64,000 nucleotides of DNA from Chryseobacterium lathyri (GCF_003290185.1 NZ_QNFY01000006.1:1-64000); one strand, 5' to 3'. Shown: positions 1 to 8,389, counted from the first letter of the stretch. Notes: a model not told the origin generated them from the letters alone. Translations and numbers: made by a program.

Positions 1-3000
1 GAATTCAAGAATAGTAAAGGCCAGACGATACTGGTCAGAAAAAATGACGGTACCCAAAATGTAGATACCTATTACCTGTACAATGAATACGGGCAGCTGG
101 TCTATGTCATTCCGCCACTGGCCGTAGGCACTTCGGCTCCCGATCAGACGATGCTGGACAAGCTGTGTTACCAGTACCGCTACGACGGATTGGGAAGACT
201 GGTAGAGAAAAAAGTTCCGGGGAAAGGCTGGGAATATATGCTTTATGATAAACAGGACCGGTTAGTAGCTGCTCAGGATGCCAATCTGAGAGTGAAAGGA
301 CAGTGGCTGTATACAAAATATGATCAGTTTGGGAGAATTGCCATTACAGGGATAGGAACTGGAGCTGCAAGAACCACTGAACAATCTGTTGTAGACGGGT
401 ATGATTCCAATAATGTAAACAGGTTAAGCGCGGCTCTTTTTGAAAGACAGGGCATGAATGTATATTATGGAAACCAGGACAGTACCTACCCGAATTCTAC
501 CAAATGGGTCACTTTATTATCTTTAAATTATTACGATACCTATCCCGGATATGATTTCAACCCGGCTTTTCCTTCCACCATATTGGGAGAGCCAGTGATT
601 ACCGATACCCAGAATGCTCCGGTGAATACCCAGGCGATGCCTACCCTGAGCCTTGTAAAGAATATAGAAGATGATAACTGGACTAAAAATTATGTCTACT
701 ATGATAAAAAAGGAAGAGCAGTAGGCACGTACAGCATTAATCATTTGGGTGGAACCACCAGAACAGAATCAGAATTGGATTTTGTAGGGATGGCCAAACA
801 GACCAAGGTGTATCACAAAAGACTGGGAACAGATACCGAAAAAGTAATCTCCCAAAGCTTTGATTACGACAACCAGAACCGGGTAACGAAGCACCGTCAT
901 CAGGTAGACAGCGGTCCTGTGGAACTGTTAACGGAAAATACCTATAATGAGCTGTCGCAGCTATCCAATAAAAAAGTTGGGGGCGGGCTTCAAAGCATCG
1001 ATTACCAGTATGACATCCGTGGAGCACTTACCAAAATCAATGATCCGGCTGCACTCGGAACCAAACTTTTCGGTTATGAGCTGAAGTATTTTAATCCCCA
1101 GAATACCACTCAGGGCTCTACAGGGAAGTACAACGGCAATATTACGGAAGTGACCTGGAAAACGGCTACGGACCAGGTATTAAGACAGTATAATTACCAG
1201 TATGATGGCCTGAACAGGCTTAAAAAAGGAATATATTCTGAACCGGTGGCTTCTGTTCCGCAGAATGGATTCTTTAATGAAACCTTAGCCTATGACCTGA
1301 ACGGAAATATCACCTCTCTGCAGAGAAATGGAAAAAGCAGTTCAGGAACAGCGCAGCTTATTGATGATCTTACCTATAATTATACAGGGAATAAGCTCAA
1401 TACCGTTACTGATGCTTCAGGAAACTACAGTGGCTATCCTGATACCTCCGGGACTATCATTTCTTATGATGATAACGGGAATATGAAGGACCATAAAGAT
1501 AAAGGTGTCTTACAAATTGATTACAATTTCCTTAATCTTCCTGATTATATCAAGTTTGATAAGGGATTATCAACACGGACGGGAATGATTAATGAAAATA
1601 CATCTTATACCTATCGTGCAGATGGAACTAAACTTAAGAAAATTTATAACTATACTCCTCCTATTGTTGATCCTTTAGGTACTACCACCACGCTATCAAC
1701 CAAAATTACAGAATATGTAGATGGTTTTCAGTATGAAACACCTGCAGGCAAAAAGGGAGGGACAAATCTTATCTTAAAATTTGTTCCTACCGCTGAAGGC
1801 TATTACAATTTTGAAAATAATAAGTATATTTACAGCTATACAGACCATTTGGGAAATGTACGTTTAAGCTACTCCAAAAATTTATCTGGCAGCGCAGAAG
1901 TTCTTGAAGAAAACAATTATTATGCTTTTGGTTTAAAGCATGAAGGTTATAATGCTTTAGCTGGAAATCCAGCTTACAGTTATGGATACAGCGGTAAAGA
2001 ACTACAGAAAGAAACAGGCTGGGGAGATTACGGAGCCAGAATGTACATGTCTGATATTGGCAGATGGGGTGTGATAGATCCTCTTGCTGAACAAATGAGA
2101 AGATATTCGCCTTATAATTTTGCATTTAATAACCCTGTAAGCTTTATAGATCCTGATGGAATGGCTCCAAGACAATTTGCAATGGCTGGTGATGGATTCG
2201 GTAATGTGGATGTAAGCTCTGGAGCCACCAATCCAAACTGGTTAGGATTAGGTGTTGGAGGCAATCCATATTACGACTATTTAGGAACTTTAGGAAGTCA
2301 GCCTTTTGGTGATGATGGAAGCGGTAACGGAAGCAATAATGAAGACATTGGAATTTCCTTACCAAATAATGACGGGCTACATTTTAATGTTCCAGAAGTA
2401 TTTATCAATGCCAGTGGAAATCGAAGTACATGGAATAAGGAATTTCTAGAAATGAACCAGTATCTTATGATAAGTAAGCTGACAGGAGCATTAATGGAAG
2501 CGAACTATGATGCAAACAGTACCAATCTGGGTTGGGGAATCGCTCATTCCAAAGCGTCCCGTGAAGTGGCAGCTGTTGAGAATTTCTTATTTTTAGAACT
2601 TCCGGGTTCATTTGTAGGAGGTGAATTTCTAAGTGCAGGATGGAGAGCAGCCAATCTTACCAAATATCTATGTGGTCCTATGGGAAGATTGACCAATGGA
2701 TTAATTAAAATCTGCTTTACTGAGGGAACTTTAGTAGCTACAGAAAAAGGCAACAAAAAGATTGAAGATATTAAGGAAGGCGATCTTGTATGGAGCTATA
2801 ACGAAGAAACAGCCCAAAAAGAACTGAAAAAAGTAGTGGCATTATCCCGCAATACTTCTTCTTCATTAGTGAAAATTTCTGTAAACGGTACGGAAATTAC
2901 CTGTACACCAGAACATCCGTTCTATGTAAATGGAAGCTGGATGGAAGCTAAACACTTAACTAAAGGAATGCTTCTTACCACTTTAGATGGAAAAACCTCT

Positions 3001-3408
3001 CCTATAGAATCTATTAAATTCTTGGATGAGAAAGTAAAAGTCTATAACTTTGAAGTAGAAGGCAACCATAATTATTATGTTTCTGAGAAAGGGATTTTGG
3101 TGCATAATAATTGTGAATATACCACAGAGTTTATAAAAGGATTTTATGTCAGAGGTATCACTACAATGGAGAATGGAGTTTATAATAGAACTGTTCAAGG
3201 ACTTGCTAATTATGAAGGTAAAAGTCTTTTTGAACTTGTAAAGGCATTTGAAAGTCAAGCTGTAAATGCAGGAATGGATAAAGTAGTTATTAAAGGTGTT
3301 GATATTGTAGAAACAAGATTAATGAATCCACGAGCAGCAGAGATTATGGGATATTCTTATAAGGAACTTAGTAAAAATAGTATAGAATTAGTAAAGTTTT
3401 TAAAATGA
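1..3408 (+). CDS. RHS-repeat polymorphic toxin with Hint domain and C-terminal toxin tip (5' partial)
   Basis: The frame is open from base 1, so the N-terminus lies outside the window; 1135 residues are visible. They contain many YD/RHS repeats (YRYDGLGRLVEK, YQYDGLNRLKKG), then the core end with [35 protein letters not shown] and the terminal DPDGM near residue 720. A Gly/Asn-rich linker with [10 protein letters not shown] follows. A Hint (intein-like autoproteolytic) domain spans about residues 903-1038, from CFTEGTLVATEKG to GILVHNNC. The last 97 residues are the toxin tip, which I cannot assign to a family. In known RHS toxins the repeats form a shell around the cleaved tip. The stop overlaps the next ATG by four bases, as expected of a toxin-immunity pair. 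This is the only full-length, probably expressed, RHS gene in the array. Confidence 0.93.
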   Translation, partial: EFKNSKGQTILVRKNDGTQNVDTYYLYNEYGQLVYVIPPLAVGTSAPDQTMLDKLCYQYRYDGLGRLVEKKVPGKGWEYMLYDKQDRLVAAQDANLRVKGQWLYTKYDQFGRIAITGIGTGAARTTEQSVVDGYDSNNVNRLSAALFERQGMNVYYGNQDSTYPNSTKWVTLLSLNYYDTYPGYDFNPAFPSTILGEPVITDTQNAPVNTQAMPTLSLVKNIEDDNWTKNYVYYDKKGRAVGTYSINHLGGTTRTESELDFVGMAKQTKVYHKRLGTDTEKVISQSFDYDNQNRVTKHRHQVDSGPVELLTENTYNELSQLSNKKVGGGLQSIDYQYDIRGALTKINDPAALGTKLFGYELKYFNPQNTTQGSTGKYNGNITEVTWKTATDQVLRQYNYQYDGLNRLKKGIYSEPVASVPQNGFFNETLAYDLNGNITSLQRNGKSSSGTAQLIDDLTYNYTGNKLNTVTDASGNYSGYPDTSGTIISYDDNGNMKDHKDKGVLQIDYNFLNLPDYIKFDKGLSTRTGMINENTSYTYRADGTKLKKIYNYTPPIVDPLGTTTTLSTKITEYVDGFQYETPAGKKGGTNLILKFVPTAEGYYNFENNKYIYSYTDHLGNVRLSYSKNLSGSAEVLEENNYYAFGLKHEGYNALAGNPAYSYGYSGKELQKETGWGDYGARMYMSDIGRWGVIDPLAEQMRRYSPYNFAFNNPVSFIDPDGMAPRQFAMAGDGFGNVDVSSGATNPNWLGLGVGGNPYYDYLGTLGSQPFGDDGSGNGSNNEDIGISLPNNDGLHFNVPEVFINASGNRSTWNKEFLEMNQYLMISKLTGALMEANYDANSTNLGWGIAHSKASREVAAVENFLFLELPGSFVGGEFLSAGWRAANLTKYLCGPMGRLTNGLIKICFTEGTLVATEKGNKKIEDIKEGDLVWSYNEETAQKELKKVVALSRNTSSSLVKISVNGTEITCTPEHPFYVNGSWMEAKHLTKGMLLTTLDGKTSPIESIKFLDEKVKVYNFEVEGNHNYYVSEKGILVHNNCEYTTEFIKGFYVRGITTMENGVYNRTVQGLANYEGKSLFELVKAFESQAVNAGMDKVVIKGVDIVETRLMNPRAAEIMGYSYKELSKNSIELVKFLK

Positions 3409-3803
3409 TAAAGAATGTTAATATTGTTAAATCTAAATTCAAAAGAATAAAACAAGACTTTTTTAAGACAGATTTATTTGAAAATTTAGAAGATAACATA
3501 CAACAACAAATAAATAATAATATTACATATCTAGATGATGAAATACCTGTTTTAGGATATTTTTCTTCTATTGATAATTTCTGGATTCTTACCAACTTTA
3601 GATTAATTAATAATTTCACAAAAGTTTTGCTTGATGATATTGAAAAAATTGACATTCCAGAAATTTTTATAGGTGGTAAAAGTAATTACGAGTGTAACAG
3701 CCTACAAATAATAAAAAATGATAATACGGATTTTAAATTAAGTCTTGAAAATTCAACTTGGTATGCTGTATTTAATATTTTACAATTTGTTACTAGAAAA
3801 TAA
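3405..3803 (+). CDS. Putative immunity protein for the RHS-Hint toxin
   Basis: A 132-residue acidic, very AT-rich gene whose ATG overlaps the RHS stop codon (ATGA, 3405-3408), so the two are translationally coupled. It has no signal peptide or membrane segment, which suggests that it neutralises the tip in the cytoplasm. I do not recognise a named family. The function is inferred from position directly after a polymorphic toxin tip and from the small soluble character usual for such immunity proteins. A hairpin follows directly. Confidence 0.7.
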   Translation: MIKNVNIVKSKFKRIKQDFFKTDLFENLEDNIQQQINNNITYLDDEIPVLGYFSSIDNFWILTNFRLINNFTKVLLDDIEKIDIPEIFIGGKSNYECNSLQIIKNDNTDFKLSLENSTWYAVFNILQFVTRK

Positions 3804-3807
3804 ATTT

Positions 3808-3831
3808 AAAGAGTAGTCAAGGCTACTCTTT
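3808..3831 (+). terminator. Hairpin closing the first toxin-immunity pair
   Basis: AAAGAGTAG (3808-3816) pairs perfectly with CTACTCTTT (3823-3831) around a 6-base loop, five bases after the immunity stop. The T-run is short. A related hairpin built on the same GAGTAG stem sits at 4821-4851, behind the next immunity gene, so the hairpin seems to travel with Hint-type cassettes. Confidence 0.6.
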
Positions 3832-3884
3832 AATATTTTGAAGTAGAAGACAACCATAATTATTATGTTTCTGAGAAAGGGATT

Positions 3885-4202
3885 TTGGTGCATAATACTT
3901 GCTGGCCAGAAAGACTCGCAAGATTTATGGAATATGCAGGAAATATTGAGACTAAATCTCTTACATCTCAAGAAGCTACTATTAATCATTTAGAAAGTGT
4001 TTTTAAGGCTTTAGATAAAACAAGAACAGATGATATAGTTATTAAATTAGTAGGAGAAACAAATGTATATCCTGGACTTAACGGTTCTAAAATAATTTAC
4101 CAAGCAGGCAAGCAAGGTGTGAGAAATTATACCGAAGTGTTTGCGGATGGAGGTTTTCAGATAATTAGAAATGGTAAAGTCGTAATAAATAAAGTGAAAT
4201 AA
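3885..4202 (+). CDS. Displaced Hint-end fragment with toxin tip (orphan cassette 1)
   Basis: The frame opens after a TAA at 3831-3833 and reads the last 20 or so residues of the Hint domain (FEVEDNHNYYVSEKGILVHN). It then continues into an unrelated tip of about 85 residues ending in NGKVVINKVK. Bases 3838-3895 are nearly identical to 3050-3110 of the full-length gene. There is no ATG; the only in-frame start is TTG at 3885, inside the conserved ILVHN segment, so the cassette is probably not translated as a free protein. It would be expressed if recombination across the shared Hint end joined it to the RHS gene. The tip family is not recognised. Confidence 0.7.
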   Translation: MVHNTCWPERLARFMEYAGNIETKSLTSQEATINHLESVFKALDKTRTDDIVIKLVGETNVYPGLNGSKIIYQAGKQGVRNYTEVFADGGFQIIRNGKVVINKVK

Positions 4203-4203
4203 G

Positions 4204-4818
4204 ATGATAGAAAAATTAAAGTATGCATTATTCAGTATTCCTGATTACGATATTTATAGAAGATACTTTCAAACTAATGATAGTATAACAATTTATCGTA
4301 GTAATGTTATTATTAAGGCAACTAATAAAGAAGTTTCAGTTTATTATGATCCGGATGAATCTTTGATAGCGAAAGATTTAAAATATATTAGTAAAGAAAA
4401 TACTATAAAGTCTTTCGAAGATATTCCTTCTGCAATGGATTATATGAATTATCTTTCATTAGTAACTTCTGATATAAGATATACTTCATATCACTATTTT
4501 TTATATAGATTAAAGGAAATAAAACTTAATTACGAATATTTTTCTTTTGGTTTAGCAGGGAGTTATCCTGATTATTCTGAAGAAAATTTAAGTATTCGTT
4601 GCGATGTAAGTGAGTTAAGTATAAATGAGAAAAAGGTGAAATATAATTTTATTGTTATTTTTGATAAAAATTATAAGTGTAGACTATCATTTTATCCTGA
4701 AAAACCCGTTTGGAATGAAGGAAAAAATTGTCCCGAAACAGAAGTTGATAAAGTTATTGACTATATTCTTAATCTTAGTGTTGACAATTACGAAGATATT
4801 CCATTAATAGAATCATAA
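4204..4818 (+). CDS. Putative immunity protein of orphan cassette 1
   Basis: A 204-residue soluble, acidic, Tyr/Asp-rich protein starting with ATG one base after the stop of the displaced tip. No signal peptide, membrane helix or familiar motif is visible. Its place directly behind a tip, and a hairpin directly after it, argue that it is the cognate immunity gene. Keeping it expressed would protect the cell against siblings that have swapped in this tip; that is inference. Confidence 0.65.
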   Translation: MIEKLKYALFSIPDYDIYRRYFQTNDSITIYRSNVIIKATNKEVSVYYDPDESLIAKDLKYISKENTIKSFEDIPSAMDYMNYLSLVTSDIRYTSYHYFLYRLKEIKLNYEYFSFGLAGSYPDYSEENLSIRCDVSELSINEKKVKYNFIVIFDKNYKCRLSFYPEKPVWNEGKNCPETEVDKVIDYILNLSVDNYEDIPLIES

Positions 4819-4820
4819 AC

Positions 4821-4851
4821 AAAAAAGAGTAGCTACCAGCTGCTCTTTTTT
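4821..4851 (+). terminator. Rho-independent terminator after orphan cassette 1
   Basis: AAAAAAGAGTAGC pairs with GCTGCTCTTTTTT around a 5-base loop and ends in a T-run, three bases after the immunity stop. It is related in stem sequence to the hairpin at 3808-3831. Confidence 0.75.
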
Positions 4852-4896
4852 ATAATTTTAAAAGGAATAAGTTCTCCTATAGAGTCTATTAAATTC

Positions 4897-5301
4897 TTGG
4901 ATGAGAAAGTAAAAGTCTATAACTTTGAAGTTGGGGATAACCATACTTATTATGTTTCTGAGAAAGGGATTTTGGTGCATAATGATTGCGATATTATTTG
5001 GAAAGGGTTTTCTAAAGGTGAGTTAAATGTTCACTTTTTAAAACATGGAGCGGAATTTGGTGAAATTACTCAAAGTCAATATTTGAAACTTGCTAAAGGT
5101 TTTGCCAGTGAAACAGGTGAGCATATCGAACAACAGACTGTTGGAAAATTTTTAATTAAATATAATAAAAATACTCAAGATATTCTTGTAGGAAGAATGG
5201 ACTTAAGAGAAATTAGAACATTTTACATGGCAAATCCAGTCATGACTAAAATAAATCCATTTCAAGATGCTCTTGATTTTGCTGCAACTTTAACAAAATA
5301 A
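4897..5301 (+). CDS. Displaced Hint-end fragment with toxin tip (orphan cassette 2), possible BECR-type RNase
   Basis: Bases 4870-4983 repeat the end of the Hint domain of the full-length gene (compare 2998-3110), here reading DEKVKVYNFEVGDNHTYYVS and GILVHNDC. The only start is TTG at 4897. The tip of about 105 residues contains NVHFLKHGAEFGEITQSQY, a spaced FLIKYN segment and REIRTFYMANP. A HF.KHG.EFG opening followed by an IRTFF-like strand is typical of small RNase tips of the BECR/barnase-like group; this is recognition by motif, not by search. The next gene encodes a CPCC immunity protein, which fits. No promoter is visible. Confidence 0.65.
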   Translation: MDEKVKVYNFEVGDNHTYYVSEKGILVHNDCDIIWKGFSKGELNVHFLKHGAEFGEITQSQYLKLAKGFASETGEHIEQQTVGKFLIKYNKNTQDILVGRMDLREIRTFYMANPVMTKINPFQDALDFAATLTK

Positions 5302-5305
5302 AATT

Positions 5306-5779
5306 ATGATAAGTTTAGATTTAAATACTGTTATAGAAATATTATCATTGCAAGATTATTCAAAAATGACATTTGAAGAAAAAGAAGAATTAATTGAACT
5401 TGAAGGAATTGAAGAAGAGGAAATTTTTGAATACTTAAAAGAAAAATATATTGGTTTAAAGGTTTCATATATTGAAGAAAAAATCAAAACACAATATCAA
5501 TTATCAATTAATGTTAATGGTATTCCAAAAGAGTTGTTTCCTTGTCCTTGCTGTAATTACAAAACAATTAAGGATAAAGGAAATTATGAAATTTGTAAAG
5601 TGTGCTTTTGGGAAGATGATGGAAATGATGATAAGTCTAAGTATAGCCAGGTAAATCACATGACATTAGGAGAAGCAAAAGATAATTTTAAAATAAAAGG
5701 AGCTATTTTAGATAAATTTTTAAAATTTGTAGACGGAGATGGTAAATTGAAATACTATAAGGACGAATCTTTAATATAA
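5306..5779 (+). CDS. CPCC-family cysteine-rich immunity protein
   Basis: A 157-residue soluble protein that starts four bases after the toxin stop. The C-terminal half carries FPCPCCNYKTI and YEICKVCFWEDDG, the four-cysteine signature of the CPCC family (Cys_rich_CPCC), presumably a metal-binding knuckle. CPCC proteins are frequent as immunity proteins beside polymorphic toxins. The N-terminal half is acidic and helical (residues 20-55). Strongly inferred to be the immunity partner of the tip at 4897-5301. Confidence 0.8.
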   Translation: MISLDLNTVIEILSLQDYSKMTFEEKEELIELEGIEEEEIFEYLKEKYIGLKVSYIEEKIKTQYQLSINVNGIPKELFPCPCCNYKTIKDKGNYEICKVCFWEDDGNDDKSKYSQVNHMTLGEAKDNFKIKGAILDKFLKFVDGDGKLKYYKDESLI

Positions 5780-5791
5780 TTATTATAAGGG

Positions 5792-5830
5792 GCTGAATTT
5801 TGTACATCCTCTTTTTAGTAATTCAGCTTT
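5792..5830 (+). terminator. Possible hairpin between cassette 2 and a remnant immunity gene
   Basis: GCTGAATT (5792-5799) is repeated inverted as AATTCAGC (5820-5827) with a 20-base loop, followed by TTTAAAATTTT. The long loop makes it a weak terminator candidate. Confidence 0.35.
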
Positions 5831-5842
5831 AAAATTTTAATT

Positions 5843-6139
5843 ATGTTAATTAAAAAAGTATATTATTTTTATTTCTATTCTTTTTATAAATTTTGGGATT
5901 GTATTTCAATTCCAAAATTTTGGAGTGATACAAAATCAGTAATTTCTTTGATTGTATTGAAAAGTTTCTTATTTATAAGTGTCATGTATTATTTTGATCT
6001 TAATTTTTTAAAAGGTCAATTAATTTTATTCAGTTTAGTGTTTATAATCCTTCCTGATCTTTATTTATTTGTGTTTAGGAATGAATGGAAGTCTTATCTA
6101 GTTTATTATGATAACTTACCAAAAACGCCATTAATATAA
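5843..6139 (+). CDS. Truncated paralogue of the membrane immunity family
   Basis: A 98-residue membrane protein with two hydrophobic helices (about residues 30-52 and 58-77). It resembles the 176-residue protein at 9648: both begin M.IKK.YY...Y..YK, and both have WKSY...(Y/F)D.LPK after the second helix. Here the reading frame ends right after LPKTPLI, where the paralogue continues into a third helix and a charged tail. No toxin tip precedes it; the gene before it is another immunity gene. It is probably the leftover of a degraded cassette, and may or may not be functional. Confidence 0.6.
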   Translation: MLIKKVYYFYFYSFYKFWDCISIPKFWSDTKSVISLIVLKSFLFISVMYYFDLNFLKGQLILFSLVFIILPDLYLFVFRNEWKSYLVYYDNLPKTPLI

Positions 6140-6149
6140 GCATCCAAGA

Positions 6150-6252
6150 GATTGTCGAGTTTTATATTGGTAAGAGAAATAACAAAACGCTGAATTCTGT
6201 TGTTAAAACTTTGATCACTTCCAAAGTTTAAAAAATCTATACCTATGGTATG
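6150..6252 (+). pseudogene. Probable remnant of an IS1-like transposase
   Basis: Between the truncated immunity gene and the next RHS fragment, one frame reads EIVEFYIGKRNNKTLNSVV, then KTLITSKV, a TAA, and KIYTYGMG. This resembles the catalytic-domain segment of IS1-type transposases (IV.F.IG.R..KT, then KIYTDG). The frame continues directly into the RHS fragment that starts at 6250. No ends or flanking duplication can be recognised. The assignment rests on about 35 residues of remembered similarity, so it is tentative. Confidence 0.35.
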
Positions 6253-7578
6253 GGTAGGCAGAATATGGAGACTTCTAAAACAACAGAATACCTTGACGGA
6301 TTCCAGGGATTGTCGGCAGGTTCTCCTCTTATCCTAAAATTTGTTCCTACCGCTGAAGGCTATTACAATTTGAAAATAATAAGTATTTACAGCTATACAG
6401 ACCATTTGGGAAATGTGCGTTTAAGCTACTCCAAAAATTTATCTGGCAGCGCAGAAATTCTTGAAGAAAACAATTATTATGCTTTTGGTTTAAAGCATGA
6501 AGGTTATAATGCTTTAGCTGGAAATCCAGCTTACAGTTATGGATACAACGGTAAAGAACTACAGAAAGAAACAGGCTGGGGAGATTACGGAGCCAGAATG
6601 TACATGTCTGATATTGGCAGATGGGGAGTAATAGACCCTCTGGCTGAACAGATGAGAAGATATTCTCCGTATAATTATGCTTTTAATAATCCTGTAAGCT
6701 TTATAGATCCGGATGGCATGGCTCCAAGACAATTTGCAATGGCTGGTGATGGATTCGGTAATGTGGATGTAAGTTCAGGCTGGACTAATCCAAACTGGTT
6801 GGGATTAGGAGATAGAGGTGGAAGCTATGATCAATTAGCATCTGTTGGTGGAGGAATAGGAGGAGATTTAGAAATGTATGAAGGAGCTGCAGCTGCAGAT
6901 GCATTCAGGACACTTATGAATCCTCAGTATAATTTCTCACAATTCGATTTTTCAAAATTTGGAGATGATATAACTGTAGGTAAAGATGGAAAAGTCAAAG
7001 GTTACGTTAGGAATGGAAAACCGAATAGATTTTTTGATGTGGATGGAATGGAACTGTTCTTTAATGATCCAATAAACGTTGATAAACTTGCTCAAGGGAA
7101 GATATATAATATAGGAGATCGAGTGTATAATCCGATTGATTACAATGAATTTTTGAAGGCAATAGCAAGTGTTCCTCATACTAACAAAATTAGAGCTTTA
7201 CTAGCGCAGGGAAGACTCGGGAATGCTGTAATATCTCCAAGTGCCCAACTCTCAGCTTATGCTATGATTGGTTATGAATCTACTTATGGAGAAGCAGATT
7301 TTTCAGCGCATTATTTATCCCGAAAACTGGATGTTGGTAATAATACCAATCAGAATGATGCTTTTTACCATGTGAGATTTGGAAATACGAATACTATTTA
7401 TAGTCTAATGGATGCTGGCAACTTTATGTGGGGAGGATGGTCAAAATTTATTGGCTTGCTTAATCATGAAGTAACCGGTGGAGTTAATACTTATGAGTAT
7501 ATTTATAATGGTAGAGCAGATACCAATGCGGATTCAAAATCTATATTTAATGGACGTGCATTTCTTTTATCTAAATAA
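6250..7578 (+). CDS. Displaced RHS core end with toxin tip (orphan cassette 3)
   Basis: The protein of 442 residues starts in transposase-like sequence and enters the RHS core at TEYLDGFQG, just upstream of the core end. It carries the terminal DPDGM (about residue 155) and a [10 protein letters not shown] linker up to about residue 236. The tip (237-442) is unlike the others: it includes GYESTYGEADFSAHYLS, DAFYHVRFGNTNTIYSLMD and a Trp/Gly-rich FMWGGW. I cannot name the family. Compared with the full-length gene the stretch around 6370-6390 has lost one base and then two more, which keeps the frame but changes FENNKYIYSY to LKIISIYSY. Two membrane immunity genes follow. Confidence 0.75.
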   Translation: MGRQNMETSKTTEYLDGFQGLSAGSPLILKFVPTAEGYYNLKIISIYSYTDHLGNVRLSYSKNLSGSAEILEENNYYAFGLKHEGYNALAGNPAYSYGYNGKELQKETGWGDYGARMYMSDIGRWGVIDPLAEQMRRYSPYNYAFNNPVSFIDPDGMAPRQFAMAGDGFGNVDVSSGWTNPNWLGLGDRGGSYDQLASVGGGIGGDLEMYEGAAAADAFRTLMNPQYNFSQFDFSKFGDDITVGKDGKVKGYVRNGKPNRFFDVDGMELFFNDPINVDKLAQGKIYNIGDRVYNPIDYNEFLKAIASVPHTNKIRALLAQGRLGNAVISPSAQLSAYAMIGYESTYGEADFSAHYLSRKLDVGNNTNQNDAFYHVRFGNTNTIYSLMDAGNFMWGGWSKFIGLLNHEVTGGVNTYEYIYNGRADTNADSKSIFNGRAFLLSK

Positions 7579-7589
7579 TTTAATTAGCT

Positions 7590-7925
7590 ATGAAAAAAAT
7601 ATTTAATTTTTTAACTCCGACAAAAATATTATTAATATTTATATTATTTGTTATTAGTGTTATATGTATTTATCAAATAGACTCTTATAAATATAAACAG
7701 ATAAGAGTTGGTTTAATTTTTTTATATTTCATACCAGGTTTATTTGTCTTTATATTGGGGCTTATTTATAATCTAAAGAAAAGTAATAAAGAGAATAATT
7801 TAAAAAATAAAATAATTTCTATTATTCCTTTAATTTTAATTATTCTGTATTTTTTGTACATTTTTTTTATGGTACTATATGCCGTAATATGTCAGTGGTT
7901 AGGAGTTGAAAATCAAATGGGATAA
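7590..7925 (+). CDS. Membrane immunity protein, first of a tandem pair
   Basis: A 111-residue protein with three strong hydrophobic helices (about 9-28, 38-60, 76-103) separated by a Lys/Asn-rich loop. It lies 11 bases behind the tip of cassette 3. It is paralogous to the next gene: both start with a short polar segment, then a helix, a (F/L)(I/L)PG...VF.(I/L)G motif, a polar loop and a last helix with L(Y/C)LYIFFM.LYA. An inner-membrane immunity protein suggests a tip acting at the membrane or in the periplasm. Confidence 0.65.
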   Translation: MKKIFNFLTPTKILLIFILFVISVICIYQIDSYKYKQIRVGLIFLYFIPGLFVFILGLIYNLKKSNKENNLKNKIISIIPLILIILYFLYIFFMVLYAVICQWLGVENQMG

Positions 7926-8020
7926 AAATTAAAATTTGATGGAAAAGTAAGTTGTTATTCTTGCTGATCAAAGATCTATATTTAGGGGAGAAAATTTTTA
8001 ACAACAGGAAAATAAAAATC

Positions 8021-8362
8021 ATGGATATAAAAAAAACACTTAACCCTAATCGTATATTAATATTTTTTATAATATTTATATTAATATTCATATCAGTTAA
8101 TTTTCTAGGAAATAGAATTTTTCAATTTGATGAATATTTTTATGAAAAAATTAGAAAGACATTTAATTTGTTTTGCTTTTTACCAGGAATAGTCGTTTTT
8201 ATTGGCATTTCAATTTGGAATTTTAGCATAAGCAAAAGTAATAATGATAAAAAAAATATGAGAGTTTCACTTGTTCCTATTACCTTAATAGGCCTTTTTT
8301 GTTTATATATTTTTTTAATGTTATTGTATGCTGCTTTTATTAGAGATATAGGAGTTAACTAA
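8021..8362 (+). CDS. Membrane immunity protein, second of a tandem pair
   Basis: The frame is open from 7952, but the ATG at 8021 gives MDIKKTLNPNRILIF, which lines up with the start of the gene at 7590, so I prefer it (113 residues). Three hydrophobic helices, the FLPGIVVFIGI motif and the final LFCLYIFLMLLYAAF match the upstream paralogue. Sequence divergence is high, so the duplication is old or the two genes came from different cassettes. It may protect against a related tip that is no longer present. Confidence 0.65.
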   Translation: MDIKKTLNPNRILIFFIIFILIFISVNFLGNRIFQFDEYFYEKIRKTFNLFCFLPGIVVFIGISIWNFSISKSNNDKKNMRVSLVPITLIGLFCLYIFLMLLYAAFIRDIGVN

Positions 8363-8389
8363 AGGAAAAAGATTCTTATTGTTGAACAT

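Noticed and set aside
3050..4983. The Hint domain of the RHS protein as a true splicing intein
   Set aside because: There is no extein after it other than the toxin tip, and the domain ends in GILVHN(N/T/D)C at the toxin border, as in polymorphic-toxin Hint domains that cleave but do not splice.
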